Below are positions 26,791-41,281 of a stretch of DNA of 64,000 nt, piece by piece. Within the stretch, counting starts at the first letter, position 1, and every line of letters starts with the position of its first letter. The stretch is from contig OX465110.1 of NCBI GenBank assembly GCA_949987565.1, positions 18,881,139 through 18,945,138 on the forward strand, given 5' to 3'. Origin of the DNA: Luidia sarsii (taxonomy: Eukaryota > Echinodermata > Asteroidea > Paxillosida > Luidiidae). Both the position numbers and the translations under genes were made by a program. The notes below the pieces were generated by a model. That model did not search any database, was not told where the DNA came from, and worked only from the letters and a program-made list of their open reading frames with translations.

Positions 26791-29700
26791 GGATTGTATG
26801 TAATATTTGGCGGGGATATATGGGAAAGATCCAGACTCTTGCCTGATTGTTTTGTAAATTGATTGATAGCTTGAATTTCCTAGCATCAGGCTTCTGGGCC
26901 ATGCTGCTTGTTTGCCTTCCAGTGGGAACTTTTTTCTCTTTCCAGAATCCGAAGTTCCTTTTGAGTGTTTCTGATTTGACAGTCAAGGTACAATGTACAC
27001 ATGTGTAGGTACAGTATTTGAGAAGCTCTCTACATTTGGAGAACAAACACGTTGGTAGTATTGGAGGTTTGTTATGCTTGATTTAATGGTCAGGAAAGGT
27101 TAAAGGGCCTTTCTGAAAGATCTTGTAAGATCTCTTTGATCTTTCCCCCTCTTGTCACTAATCCCTACCCTACTCCTTGCCCTTCCCTTTGATCTCTCCC
27201 TACCAGCTTCACTCTTTGTCCTTTGTTTCTCATATGTGTCCTATTCACTCCCCCCCTTCCTCCGTGTACATGTATCTGTTTTGTCCTTGTCACTCTGCCT
27301 TTGAGAAAGGTCCTGCTAGGATCGAAACGTCAGGCCCACTAAATTTTAAGGATGAGACTGTTAGACTCTTAAGAGAATACCTCAGCAGGATCAGAATGTT
27401 GGGCCCCCTGACCTGTTGTGATTTAGCCAATGCTGGTTATTCTAGTCAATGAGCCTCCATTTTTTGCATTGCATTTTTTTGCATTTTGCCTTCCCTTTTC
27501 ATCGTTTTTTTATGTGCAAAGGAGGACTTAACCCACCCACCTCTCCTGAGAAAAAACAATCAGACAATTGGGAGAGGAAATGGAAAGAGCCGACAGCAGG
27601 AAGCAATAAGCATGCAAATGCTGTCCAGTTTTCATAAAGATTATTCATTGAGTCTTTCAGCGCTGCACCTCGTCAGTCCAAGGCAAGGGCCCCCCCCCCT
27701 CCCTTCCATCTCCGGAACCTTAATTGGCAAAAATCACATTAGCGCAGCTGGGATGCCAGCGTGTAATGACTAATTTTGGATTGGAATTGCAAAATCAGCC
27801 ATTTTTGTATGTGTGTGGGTGTTTGACTTTGTGTGTGTGTGTGTGTGTGTGTGTCATGTGAGTGCATCAATTATTGGAGTACAGTGCACATACACTGTAC
27901 AGGCAGATATGGCGTGTCCACTGTCAGTGTGGTAATTGTAAGCATTGGATTGCACTGCCGGTATTCACGATGAGCATGTCATGAACAAATTTGTGTCGCA
28001 ACTTTTCATTCCTCGGGCTGTCATTTCTTACTTTGCATCGCGCCGGCCTCAATTGACAGAGGAAGACAAAATGGAGAAAACATGACGGGGCAAGGATTAT
28101 GTTGAACGATAATGCGACTGGTAGACTGTAAATATCTTTACGTTCATGTGGTTTGAATTTGCTTCTGCTAGTCTGAAATCTCAGTCTGCTACCTCCACTC
28201 TGCAAAACACGATAAAGAAGAACTAAACCAATTCAAACAAGATAAACAAGCCCAATAAAACTCGAAATAGAAAGCAGGCTTTTAACAGCAGAGAGTCCTT
28301 GATAAGCCGTATGATGGAAGTTTAAGGGAAGTAACCTTGTGGGCGATTTTTTGAAGAGGAGGGGAAAGAAAGGAGGAGGGAGGGAGGGAGGGAGGGAAGG
28401 GGAGAAGAGGCTTGGGCCTTTCCAAATGGACCCAACCCCCCACCTTACCATGCAATCACTAGAAACCTTTGCCATGTCACCATTCTCTCCCCTCTCTGTG
28501 TTTCGCCCCCTCCCTTCCTACCGGTACTCTGTCTCATCTTGGCCAAGCCGTGACACTAATTTGCAAACCACTCTCCTCCTAATGGATTATTTATTTATTT
28601 ACTTACAGTATTCTTCCTCTCTCTCTCTCTCTTTTTTCGTCTTCTTCTCAGTGTCGAATCTGTCGATGGTGGTTGTATAAAAGTCAAATTGAAGCAGTGT
28701 TGTCCAGTCTGCGTTGAAGAGATTGTAAATTCAAGAGATCCACTTTATGTTCTTCTTCTTCGTTTTTAGTTAGTGGGGAGGGGAAAGGGATTTTGGGGGG
28801 TTCACTTTAGAGATGTGATTTAAACCTGATTGATTGCGGATGCACATTTTGGGAGTGAGGTGAAGTGGATCATTCTACTTTCTCCTCGACCCACTCACCT
28901 CTTTTCCAATCCCACCCTTCCTCCTCTGTCTCTGTCTCTGTCTTTGTCTCTTTCTCGGTCTATCTATCTTCCGATCTGTCTCTGTCTCTGTCTTTCTCTC
29001 CCCCTTTCTCTCTCTCTCTCTTCATCTCTCTCCCCCTTCCTCTCTCCCTTCCTCTCTCCCTTCCTCTCTCCCTTCCTCTCTCCCTTCCTCTCTCCCTTCC
29101 TCTCTCCCCCTCTTTCTGCCTCTGTCTGTCTCTCTGTGTTCTGTCTCTCTGTCTCTGTCGGTCTCTGTCTGTCTCTCCCTCTTTCTCTCTCTCTCTCTTC
29201 ATCTCTCTCCCCCTTCCTCGCTCCCTTCCTCTCTTCCTTCCTCTCTCCCTTCCTCTCTCCTTTCCTCTCTCCCCCTCTTTCTGCCTCTGTCTGTCTCTCT
29301 GTGTTCTGTCTCTCTGTCTCTGTCGGTCTCTGTCTGTCTCTCTCCCTCTTTCTCCCATCCCTCTTTGACTGCCTGTCTGTCCTTTTCTCTTCCTCCTCTC
29401 CTTTCCCGAATGTCCAAAGTCTTGTATTACATCCAGAACTAGTGTTTTGTTTTGTTTTTCATACAAGAGGCTGGTCGAAAATGGAAGGAGGGAAAAACTG
29501 ATACACAAATTATGGCATCAGAGAAGCCCTCGGTATCCGTTTCAGTAGATTGACACCCCCTTTTCGTCATCCTCTCCTCCCTCCCCCTCCTCTAAAACCC
29601 TCATCCTCCCTCCCTCCCCCCTCTCTCTCTCTCTCTCTCAAAAAAGAAAAAAAATAGAGAGAGAAAGATAAGTCCTGAAAAAATAATACTTGATCAAAAA

Positions 29701-32700
29701 AGTGAGTGAAACACCCGCTGGCTTTTTTAGCCGAAGGTTCTTTGGGGCAGGCAAATGATTTCTGGTTAATGCTCGCCTGGGAAAAAAAAAAAGAGAAAGA
29801 AAGAGAAAAGAGAAGAACCAAAAAATACTCCCAAAGTGGATTGCCTCGGGAAACGAAAAAAAAAATATTGAATTTCAGGAAGAGGGAGGGAGGGGGGATG
29901 GTGTTCGGCAGAAAAAAAAGTACAAATTGAGCTGACGACGTTTCCTTCAACCTCTTCTTCTTTTTACCCCTGCGTTGTGTATAATGCTTGTTCGATGATG
30001 TCACCGATGGCACTCACGCAACGATCAAGGTCTCTGGTATTTGATTTCTCATAGCACGCAATGGAAAGAAACCCGCCGGTCATTGTTCTTCTCCATCTTT
30101 TACCCCCCAGAGAAGATGAGACAATGGCGCCCCTCCGGAGATCCTTGTCTCCATTTGTCTGTCTGTCCGGGACAAACCCCGTGAACATTTTGAAATATGG
30201 CCAAATTTGTTGGCCAACAAAAATTTGGAAAAAGACAAGAAGTATCAGCTAGAAAATATATTGGACATCATTTGTTGCCCAACTGAAACTTGTGCTATCG
30301 TCAAGAAGACGTTTGACCATGGAAAACTATTCAGATTTGTTTTTGCTTTTAGCTGTTGCTCTGAATCTTGGCCAGTGAATTTCCTCTAGAGGCCAAAATC
30401 CATGAATTTACTGGCCTTAACAGGCCACTACAAAAGTGTTGAACCTTCCATGATAAAACTTAGTGATTTTCTTTGGCTCGCCAAAAAAACCCTGAAAATT
30501 AATTCAGTTATGGCTCAAACATGCCACTAGAATATAAAAAGTAAACTAGTGTGAAAACGTTGATGAAATAGTCCAGAAAATATCAGGAGAAACTAAAAAT
30601 AGCACGAGACAGTAATTAAAAAAACATTCTTTCAAGTAGCACTCTGGGATTGATATCATAAAAAGTGCAGAATGATAGCAGAGCATAAGGTAATACTTCA
30701 ATGACGGGGTTATACAATGACATGAATCACCAATCACAGAATGGCGTCAAAACATGTGTCCATCGACGAGGCAATCATCAAACTATAATGAAGACGTTTT
30801 TTTTTTTTTAAGGGAGGTAGATCATTTTTTCGTTCTCTTCGCCTCTCCTTGTTCCTCCCCCCCCCCCCCGGTGTGTCACCAACTCAACTCCCAACGGCAT
30901 CCTTTCAACCACACAAGAGCACCTGGGCCCACGCTATACTTCTCCATCCAGTTGTTCATAATTCACTGAAGCAGCAATTCATAGCGTCATCGTTTTCCAT
31001 TAATCCTTTTCCCCCCCCCCTCCCTCCCCACCCCATCCTCCCACTCCTCTCCTTCTGCTTCTTTGTGGTTGATGTGAAGATGTGCAGCAAACTAGTCATC
31101 GATAGTGCCGCTGAGAAAACGCTGTTGGGGCGGGGGAAGGGAGGGTGGGAGCAATCAAAGAATGGATGAAGATGTTACCGAGGATTAAAAAACAGGAGGA
31201 GATGGGGGAGGGAGGGAGGGGGGGGGGAATATCATAGTACGTTGACTCTGATACGGGGGCACGGTGGTTTGCTTTTGAATTCCCTTGTCCTTTTTTTTTA
31301 TTAGTTTCATTTTATCTCCCGTTACCACCTCTTCTCGGTCCTGTCTCTCTCTGCCTCTTTGTCTCTCTCTCTCTGGCTCTCTTTTTGCCTTCTCCCTGTC
31401 TTCCACTCTCTTTTTTTGTTCTCTGTTCCCTCTCTAGGCTCTTTCTCTGTATCCCCTTGGTTTTTTTCTGTCAGTCTCTCCGTCTCTGTCTGCCTGTGTG
31501 TCTGTTTGTTTCTGTCTCTGTCTCTCTGTCTCTCTGTCTATCTGTCTCTGTCTCTCTATATCTGTCTCTCTGTCGTCTGTGTCGGTCTTTCTGTCTGTGT
31601 CTTTCTGTCTCTTACTGTCTCTATCTCTCTGTCTTTATCTCTTTCTCTCTTCTTCCCCTCTCTCCCTCCCTCTGTCTCTGTCTGTCTCTTTCTCTGTCTG
31701 TCTCTGTCTCTCTCTGTCTCTGTCTGTCTGTCTGTCTGTCCTGTCTCTCTGTCTCTCTCCCTCTCTCTCTCCACTGTTATCTCCATGTAGCAATGGCCCA
31801 TGACATTAAGTGTCCGCATAAATGATGCCATTCAGTGCTTAATCATGTTTGACTGTCAAGTGCCTCACCCTTATTCGCTCCGTGCACCAGCCCCTGGTCC
31901 CGCACAATAAACGCAGTAATTCCACCCACTGCTGTCAGAGTCCCACTCCTGATGGTAATCTAGGCAAAGAGTGCAAAGCCGATTGCCCGTGAGCCCGTGA
32001 GGACATGGACAATCCTCTGCAGAGTGCAGATATAACAAGCAATTTTCGAAATCCCTCTTGCCAACGCCCCCAGAAGGGTCCAGTAACCAATCAATCTGAG
32101 TTATATTCGCATCTCAATAAACCAACCTTGTCATTTTACAGGATTGAATATTTGTTTTTATCCGCAAAGCAAGTACAGTGTACATGTACTGTAGTACAAT
32201 AAGTTTTGTATGCATTTAATGGGTTAATGTTAATTTTTCTCTCCCAAATTTCAAACAATGGTGATTCAGAGGGTTTCAATAACCGTCGCTATGAATCTGT
32301 TCTGTTAGGCCATGTAATATCTATTTTTATTAGTTTGTCATCCCCGCCCGGAGATAAAAATACACAATTTTGAGTGCCCCCATCCTCCTTTTAAACAAAA
32401 GTTAGGATGAGGAACTAATTTTTGTTTAACAAAATTGTTTACTTGACCTTATATGAATAGCTTTCCAAAATTCACAAGTGAGTTGCAACTTTTTTCTTAA
32501 GATTTTTTTTTTTTTTTTTTTTTGGGGGGGGGTTTCACTGCTTGCCTACCCTCTGAGAGAAGAGATATTAGGTATGTTTAAATGTTTTGTGCATTTGGCA
32601 AAGACTGACCTTTCAAGACCTCCATCTCCCCTTTCTAAATGGGCTTCAGTCATTGTACTTTTACCCATATTCATTCATTCATTCATTTATGTATTCCCTC

Positions 32701-35700
32701 ATTCATTCATTCACATCTGTCTGTCTTCGGGCAGAATTTCCGTCCAGTTGTAAACTCGGTCAAAGGGATTTTTGCGTGCGTCTGTGTGTGTGTGTGTGTG
32801 TGGGGCGAGGGTGGGGAATGAGGAGGGAGGCAAGGGGGAGATTCTCCTCTATCAATCCTGTGCCAAACCCCGGGGGTTATTGTTGTAAACACTGTCTGTC
32901 TGTGCTTCTGGAGGAATTGCCAGGGGAACCTTTGGGTAGTGTTTATTTGTCGGGGCTTATTTTTGGGGGGAATGAAAATCAGGTGTGCAATCCCAGTTAT
33001 TGAAGCTGGGCATTTTTTATGGATTTTATTCTTATGGTTTTGTTTCCCTTCACCCCCCCCCTCCAAAAAAACAAAAAACAAAAATAAAAGCGATTAAAGG
33101 TCCAATTGTGTCTGATATGATAGAAACATCTTTGAGAAAAGTCCTGCTTGGAAAGAAAGGTAAGGCCTATAGGCCCTACCCTTTAAAACAACGCAGTGGC
33201 TGTTGTTACAGCAAACGTCCGTGTGGTTCCCTGACTTCACATTATTTGTCAGGATGTTGAGCTCTTGGAACCAGACTATCAGCTAATAGACTGGTTCAAC
33301 CAGCCTGCAATGCTGACGAAATACAATCAAGTCAGGGAACCACACGGACGACTGCCGTTACAACAGCCACTGTGTTAAAAAAAAACTCTGATCTTTCATG
33401 AAATTAGTAAATTTCTCGATCTCTCAGAGAAAGGGCCTGCAAGTGTGGAAACATTAGTTTATAATTTTTGGGGGTCATTTTTCACAAATTCTATTACCAA
33501 TTTGCACCTTTTCCTGGTCAAACTTTATACTTCATGTCATTTCAGTGGAATAGAGTCATGGAGAACTGACTAGAAATTTTGTCAACAGTTTGAAACCCTG
33601 TTTAAAAAAAAATGTTTTTAAAAACAAACCAAGAACTGAGCATTGCATTAACAGAAATATTAAAAAGGAAAGAAACAAAAAAAGCGTAAGAAAAACCAAC
33701 CACCAACGAAAATCATGTTTTATAGAAATGAATTAGCATTGACCCATTTCCATAGCGACGGCAGTTTTGAAAGGTGACATTACCATTCAGATACAATGGG
33801 GGTTGGCAGCATGTAAGCACCCCCCCCCCTGTGACTGTATTTTAATTTTTGTTTCATGTTTAATTTTTCCGTCTCCCTCTTCCATTCAGTCCATACCGTC
33901 CTTGTCATAGGCAGTAGCAGGTGCACTCTGGACTATACTCCCATTCAACTTACTCTCTCTTATTCCGATTATTTTTTTTTATTATATATTTAATGAACCA
34001 CCCCCCCCCTTCTCCATCTAAGGAGGAAAACAAATTGGGTCCTTGCCTTCTATCAGTGCTCCATATACATAATTGGGGATTTCTATTAAGCAGGGCAGGT
34101 TGGAAATATAAAAAAAAAAGAGATAGATGGATAGATGGAAACAGGTGTTTTGAACAAAGTGAGCCAATTAGGGCAGTGATTGCATTACATATGCATGTAA
34201 TGCAATCACTCTCTTCAACTTGTTTGCAGATTTGAGTGCAGGCTGCTGCGTCTGTTTTAATTATAAGCATAGGTTTTTTTTTCTTCATGGGGGTGAATAG
34301 GGAATAGAGTCGAGCGCTTGGATTTGTTGTTTTTTGACTGGTGGGAGATAGGATTTGACTTGGTATTACTATTTGGGTGCAAGGCCAGATATTGGATCCT
34401 TATCAGATGTGCAGTAAAGTCAGTCAGAATGATAATATTCATCATTCTTCCTTTAATTTTTTTAGGTTTGTTGACTAGTTCTTGTCAAGAGTTTATCTGT
34501 CAGATATAATTGCGTTTATTTTTTTTACTGTGAGGTCAAACAATCTCTTTCTGTATTTTATGAGACTTGTCAGTTATGCGCCCAACTACATGTACAGTAG
34601 CTTTGCCAATGCAGTGTACATGAAACCAGGACTAACACTCAGCAAAAATTGTCTTGTGTTGAGTTTTAAAGGCTAGTTTGTTTGGGGGGGGGGGGGTTGG
34701 GAGGGGTTACGGGAGGGGAATTAGGGTCAAAAAATTAGTCTCGAAGTTGCAATGGAAACTGTCCAAATATTGGATCAGAGAGTGGATAGTTTGGTTTATT
34801 ATGAAGTGAGTTTGCATGTCCTGATTTTTTTTTCAGAAAGAAGAAACAAATTCTAAATTCTTTTGCGGTAAAGTCTTTTTAGGTAAACCCCTCGCAAGAA
34901 TACTGGAGGTAGTACTTATGTTTTGATTCACAGGAAAAGAAAGAAAGAAAAGAAGCAACTGAAAAAAAACCCAATTTGTTTTGACCAGGAGACTTGATAA
35001 ACATCATCTCCCCTCTACAAAAAAAAATGCACTTTAAAGAGACAGACAAAAGGTAACAAAAAAACCAACACTGCGAGATATGAGTTGTGAAGCTTAAGGT
35101 CAAGATACAGCGATCGATATTCACCAGTAATATAATTGTGAGATTGTGTTGGGTGGACAAACGTTTTTACCTTTCCCCTGTCTTTTCTCTCTCGCTTTCA
35201 TTTTTTTTTTGTATCTGTCCTCAATCAAACTCTTATTCCATTCTGTGCACACTGCTCGTCCTTCAGAAACTGCGTTGTGCAATTCTTTTTTGTTTGTTTG
35301 TGTGTATCAGATTGACTACCGTTTAAATTTGATTGAAGGTCGTTTTGCACTTTCTCCCTCTCCCTCTCCCTCTCCCTCGCTGAAATGCCACCAGGTTTGG
35401 GGTCAGAGCGTCGGCTTTACAAATGCTAAGATTATTTTGTTTTTCTATGCTGACAATCTCTTGTTGGTCTTGAAAAAGAAACAAAAATACTCCTCTCTGT
35501 TCAGGTACTCCATCCATAATGCATGGGACGATGCTGTGGTTGTTTGTCGAACCGCTGACAGGAACAAAATGAAAAGTTTCCCTTTAAAAGAGAACGAATG
35601 AAAGGAGTGAGGTTTGTACGTGATGTGAATGGTGCAGACACGCTGGATACGGTCATGTTGATGTGCTCATTTTGGACCAATCGATAATTCCTTGGCTTGT

Positions 35701-38700
35701 ACAAACACACTGCTCCACGCTCCCAATCAAAATGGCCGTTGAGTTAGTGTGTCTTTGAAATGATCCCTTGCCAAATACCTCATGAGGGAGAGGGGATGGA
35801 GAGGCAGAGAGATGGAGACGTACATTTGTGTAGAGACAGAGACAGAGGTCGGGGCAGAGACAGGGAGAGGCAGAGGCAGAGGCATACCATAGGCAGAGGC
35901 AGAGGCATACCATAGGCAGAGGCAGAGGCAGAGGCAGAGGCAGAGGCAGAGGCAGAGGCAGAGGCAGAGGCAGAGGCAGAGGCAGAGGCAGAGGCAGAGG
36001 CAGAGGCAGAGGCAGAGGCAGAGGCAGAGGCAGAGGCAGAGGCAGAGGCAGAGGCAGAGGCAGAGGCAGAGGCAGAGGCAGAGGCATCCAGGCATAGGCA
36101 GAGGCATAGGCATAGGCATAGGCAGAGACAGAGACAGAGAAAGATACATAGAAAGATACAGATACAGACACAGATGAAGGCATAGAGGCAGATACAGGCA
36201 GATAGATAACCATAGTGACAAACTGACACGGGGTAAAACTGCTGGTCCGAATTGAAAATGCTTATTGACGATGGCCCAGATATGTGCCCTGCCCCTGGTA
36301 AATGCATTCATTTGCTGCAGTTTGCCCAGCGTGTATTTGATTTGTCCCAGGAAGTGGTAGATTCGTCACTCACATTTCAGATGCAAGACATTGTGAACAC
36401 TTCCAAGTAAAAGCAACATCATCTTCAGTAGCAGGCCGGGCAACACTGAACCCTAAGTGTTTATTCATGCATACATTGCATACACATGCTTGAATGGAAT
36501 TGAATTCATGTATATGTATTTCAATAGCCATTGATAAAAGATTATTATAAACAGAAACATCAAAAAGAAGTCTAGCTTGTAATATTTGAATCGGTAAAGG
36601 TTGTTTTGTGGGTCTTGTGAACGAATATTGAAGACATTTCTATTTGGTGATATACAAAAATGTTGCAAATTGCTTACTGACTAAAATTATCAAAATGTAA
36701 ATCTTAAAATTTAGTGGGCCTGACGTTTCGATCCCAGCAGGACCTTTCTCAAAGGCAACCTTTGAGAAAGGTCCCGCTAGGATCGAAACGTCAGGCCCAC
36801 TAAATTTTAAGACATTTCTATTTGCATAATATTGACATGGTGCAGCTTTTTATCGTGCTGCTCATCAGCTAGGAACACGTGGTATTCCATACGGACTTTA
36901 CTCATTTACTGCCAGATCTTCCCCCCCCAAAAAATACAAGGTAGCTGTGTAACAACTTCAAGTGACAGATGGTCAGGAAGTGGAATCTTTTAAAAAAGCC
37001 CAATCTCCAACCTGGCTCTGTTAGGCTTCATCCTTGTATATCTAAGAACGGTTGTCACCATATTGTCAGCGTTTCCACACTGTGGCGAATCAATTTTGAA
37101 CGCAACAATTGCATAAGAACCAGCACAAGATGGCAATCAGCATTGCTTCATGTTGCTAACCTCGTACACGTAGATAAACGTATCACAAGAACACATCTTA
37201 CACTATCCATTAAAAGACAGTGCAGACGTTTCAAAGTGCTAACTTTCATGCTTTCTTGCTTTGTGGACACCATTTTGATTATCATATGATAAAGTATGTT
37301 TCTTGGTGCAAATTCCCATGGCTTCAATGACTCCCTGCGAATAATCTCCCATGATTTTACTCTGCCCGTTTTGCTTTTTCAAAGTGAATATATTTTAGGG
37401 TCCTAGACCCGATTTGACCACACTCGGCTCAGCCCAGCAGTAGTTGCTCTGGCCGCTGACAAGCGAATGATATAAGTTAATTATTTCCCCGGGTTTTGGC
37501 AGGTGCTGTTATTGTGTTTCGGGGAAGGGGAGGGGAAGGAGGATGCAAGTGGGTGGGGGGGGGGGGATGATGGGTACCATTTGGCTCCGACCATTCTTTT
37601 TACATAAATTCTGTTTGAGTTTTAGGATAATAAAGCGGCAGGGGAGATTGTGGTTTGTGTGGAGGCAACTGGCTTGTACAAGGGGGATTGCTTGCATGTG
37701 TTTATGCTTAACAGGTGAACTGGAGATTGCCCAGCGAGCCTGCTATCCTAATTACAAATGACACATAACAACAATACATATTGATTTTGCAACTCCCATC
37801 CCCTCTCTCCTCCTTCTCTGCCATGTACAACAGCACCAACAACACACAAACTCCATCCCTCATCCTCTTGCTCTCTCCCAGCCCCCTCTGTCTGTCTGTC
37901 TGTCTGTCTCTCCCTCTCTTTCCCCTCTCTCTTTCTCTCTCTGTCCCTCCCCTACCGACTCTCCCTCTCTCTCCGTCTCTCTCTCTTCCTCTTTCTCCCA
38001 CTCCCCTCTCCCCCCTCTCTCTATCTTGCACTCCCTCTCCATCTCCCTCTCTCCCCCTCTTTCTTCCCCTCTCTCCCTGTCTTTATCTCTCTCCCCCTCT
38101 CTCTCTCCCTCCCTCTCTCTCCCTCCCTCTCTCTCCCTCCCTCTCTCTCCCTCCCTCTCTCTCCCTCCCTCTCTCTCCCTCCCTCCATCTCCTCCCTCTC
38201 CCCTCTCTCCCCTTCTCTCTCCCCCTCTCTCTCCCTTCTCTCTCTCCCTTCTCTCTCTCCCTTCTCTCTCTCCCTTCTCTCTCTCCCTTCTCTCTCTCCC
38301 TTCTCTCTCTCCCTTCTCTCTATCCCTTCTCTCCCCTCCCTTCTCTCCCCCCCCCCGCTGTCTCTCTCCCTCTCTTCCTATCTCTCTCCTCTCCCCCCTC
38401 TTTCCCCATCTCTCTCTCCCTCTCTCTCCCTCTCTCCCCCTCTCCCTCTCCCTCTCTCCCCTCTCCCCCTTTCTATCCCTCTCCCTCTCTCTATCTCCTT
38501 TCTGGACTAAATTGTCTCAGTGCAAACACAGGTGCGAAATTTAATCAGGCTTTTGCGCTTGTTCGACCCCCCCCCCCCCCCTCCAATATCGAATCAGCCA
38601 CTGGTCCTCATTCTCAAACATTGTAGACCACCACGCCATTATCAGCCATTTTTTATATTCCCCTTTCTTCTCTCTTGTTCCATAGGCTATCATTGTCATA

Positions 38701-40878
38701 TGACTGGGCCCTGTGTTTTTTCAAGGGGAGGGCAGGAAGGGGGGGGGAGGGGAAGGATGGCATTGGGACATGTGTTGACTGAACGGTGTTTGTTGGGACC
38801 GATCGATGTCCCATATAATGAATGATTAGGAGTGGGTCTCTTTTTGGGGGTGTCGGCGAAATGAGCTTTTGCACTCAGCTGTGTAGATGCCATCCATGAA
38901 GGCATAAAAATGTAACCAAGAAAAGATTGAAAGGATGTACGCGTGTGTCTAGAGAATCAGTCAATATCCTGAATTATGTTTTTTTTTTCCTTGACAAATG
39001 GAGCTTTGTACTTGCTAAAAAAAAAGAGGAGAAATATAAAGAAAAATGCATGTTTAAAGCATTGTTCAATATCCTGAATGTATTACTGTGAGGCCCTTTT
39101 TTTCTTATAGCGTGAGCTTTTGCACAATTGAAAATTGAATTACCAAATTAATGATCTGCACTTGTATAGCACAAATTGAATTCCATAATGAAGAGATTAA
39201 CAATGCATGGAAATGATTTCAATTCATTACTTAATAGAGTAATTGGCCAAAATGTTGCACACTGCTTACTGACCAAAATGACCAAAATGCAAGCATCCAA
39301 AATTTGGAGGGCCTGACATTTCGATTCTACCAGGACTTTTCTCAAAGGCAGATCATTACTTGAGAAAAAAAAATCGGACCACCTGAATCAATTATGAAAA
39401 GAATTTAGGTTACAATTATACCAAGAAAGTTCTTAAAATAAATAAAAGAAAACAAAAACCAAACAATTGTTTGGCATTTTTCATGGACTCGGCTGCCTAA
39501 ATGTAAAAAGAAAATGCAGATGCGAACATAGAAATACCCAAAGGTCTGCCTCCTTTGACCCCTTCCACCAAATCAGACCGTGTACGAACATTGAGCTAAG
39601 ATCATGAGTTCCTTCACAAGTAATCTTTGTTTTGCTTTTTGGATGCAACCTGAGGCTATGCGAAGGCTTCATGACTTCTCAACTTTCCCGCCTCCAGACC
39701 CTACAATGGCATGCAATATTAAGGGGATATTTTCACATCATTAGAAGCCTCTGTCCCCTACCAACTAAAGAGAGTGTGAGAAGGAGAGGGAGAGAGAGAG
39801 AGAGAGGGGGGGGAGAGAGAGGGGGAGAGTGGAGAGAAGAAAAAAATCCCCTCGCCCAGGTGGGATTTACAACACCCCGATCCATGTAACTACATCATCT
39901 CCCCCCCTCTCTCGTGCCTTGTCTCTCTCCCCCTTGCAGGCAATTTGTTCACCCTCCTCCCCTCCTCCCGTCTTTCTGCTTGCCTTCCTCTCCCCCTCTG
40001 AGCCCCCTCTCTCTCTCTCACTCTGTCTCTAATCCAGTCGTGCCCCGGTCACCTTGCGTAATTGCCGGGAGCCGGCGAGCGATATTAATTACCTAAGGGG
40101 GAAGAACGAGAGGGGAGAACACCACCTGATCCACGCTCGGTCCCGTCCGTTCCCGTCGGCCGGGCAAATGTCTGGGAAAATTAGCCCGGACATTGCCAGC
40201 CTCTGAACCCTCCCCTGCCTCTCCTCTCCTCATCCCTTTCCGCAGAACTACCTCCCCCCCTCCCTCCCTCACTCCCTCCCTCCCTCGAACTCTCCCTCGC
40301 GATCCAAACCTGACATCTGTAGCAGTTTAGGCAAGCCGTTAGGCACATATAAATGATTCATAAAATTCTTTTCCCTCCCCCTTGCTCTTCTCTCCTTTCC
40401 TCCTCCATAGAACAGCAGCACTCGCATCATTACATTTCACTCTTTCATCTATTCCCCCCTCTGCTGAAAACCTCTCCTGACATTAATTGCATTGAAATTC
40501 AGCCTCAAAATGAAAGAAGCGAATGTAATGGATTTCGCAGTATGCTGGTTGTGTATTGTTGGTATGAATCGGTGAAAATGTCTTTGTCTCTGTGTCTCTG
40601 TATGTGTGTGTCTCTCTCTCCCCCCTCTCTCTCGCTCTCTCTCTCTCCCTCTCTCTCCCTCTCTCCCCCTCTCTCTCCCTCTCTCTCCCTGTCTATCCCT
40701 CTCTCCCTCTCCCCCTCTCTCTCCCCTCTCTCGCTCCCCTCTTTTTCTCCCTCTGTCTTTCCCCCTCTCTCCCTCTCTCCCCCTCTCTCTCTCCCCCTCT
40801 CTCGCCCCCCTCTCTCTCCCCCTCTCTCTCCCTCCTCTCTCTCCCTCTCTCTTTCCCCCTCTCTCTCCCCCTCTCTCT

Positions 40879-40929
<51 letters not shown>

Positions 40930-41091
40930 TCTCTTTCCCCCTCTCTCTCCCCCCTCTCTCTCTCTCTCTCTCCCTCTCTCTTTCCTCTCTCTCTCTCACA
41001 CACTCTCTCTTCCCCCTCTCTTTCTCTCTCTCTCTCTATCTCTCTCTCTTGTTCTCTCTCTCTCTCACACACTCTCTCTTCCCCCCTCTCT

Positions 41092-41122
<31 letters not shown>

Positions 41123-41131
41123 TCTCTCTCT

Positions 41132-41178
<47 letters not shown>

Positions 41179-41233
41179 TCTCTTTCCCCCTCTCTCTCCC
41201 CCCTCTCTCTCCCTCCTCTCTCCCCCTCTCTCT

Positions 41234-41281
<48 letters not shown>

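Larger units (their letters stand above)
23891..28915 (+). other. Intron 1, part 2: unique sequence with scattered transposon remnants
   Basis: No exon seen. It holds a diverged relative of the 3163 MITE (about 24675-24790), Penelope-end remnants at 24941-25075, 26011-26047 and 27131-27350, a (GT)n at 26759-26788 and another at 27832-27856, and C/T tracts at 26490-26740. The blocks 24240-24380 and 25490-25770 are array-free with mixed composition and could be regulatory; conservation cannot be judged here. Confidence 0.6.
31776..35785 (+). other. Intron 1, part 4
   Basis: No exon seen. 31795-31990 is array-free and contains several TAAT/ATTA and CATAAA motifs (possible enhancer). A T-run/G-run junction is at 32502-32531, an (ATTC)n at 32670-32712, the 179-bp foldback at 33194, and the perfect palindrome at 34175. 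Confidence 0.6.

Noticed and set aside
37781..38626. 281-codon frame on +
   Set aside because: CT-array translation with no gene features.
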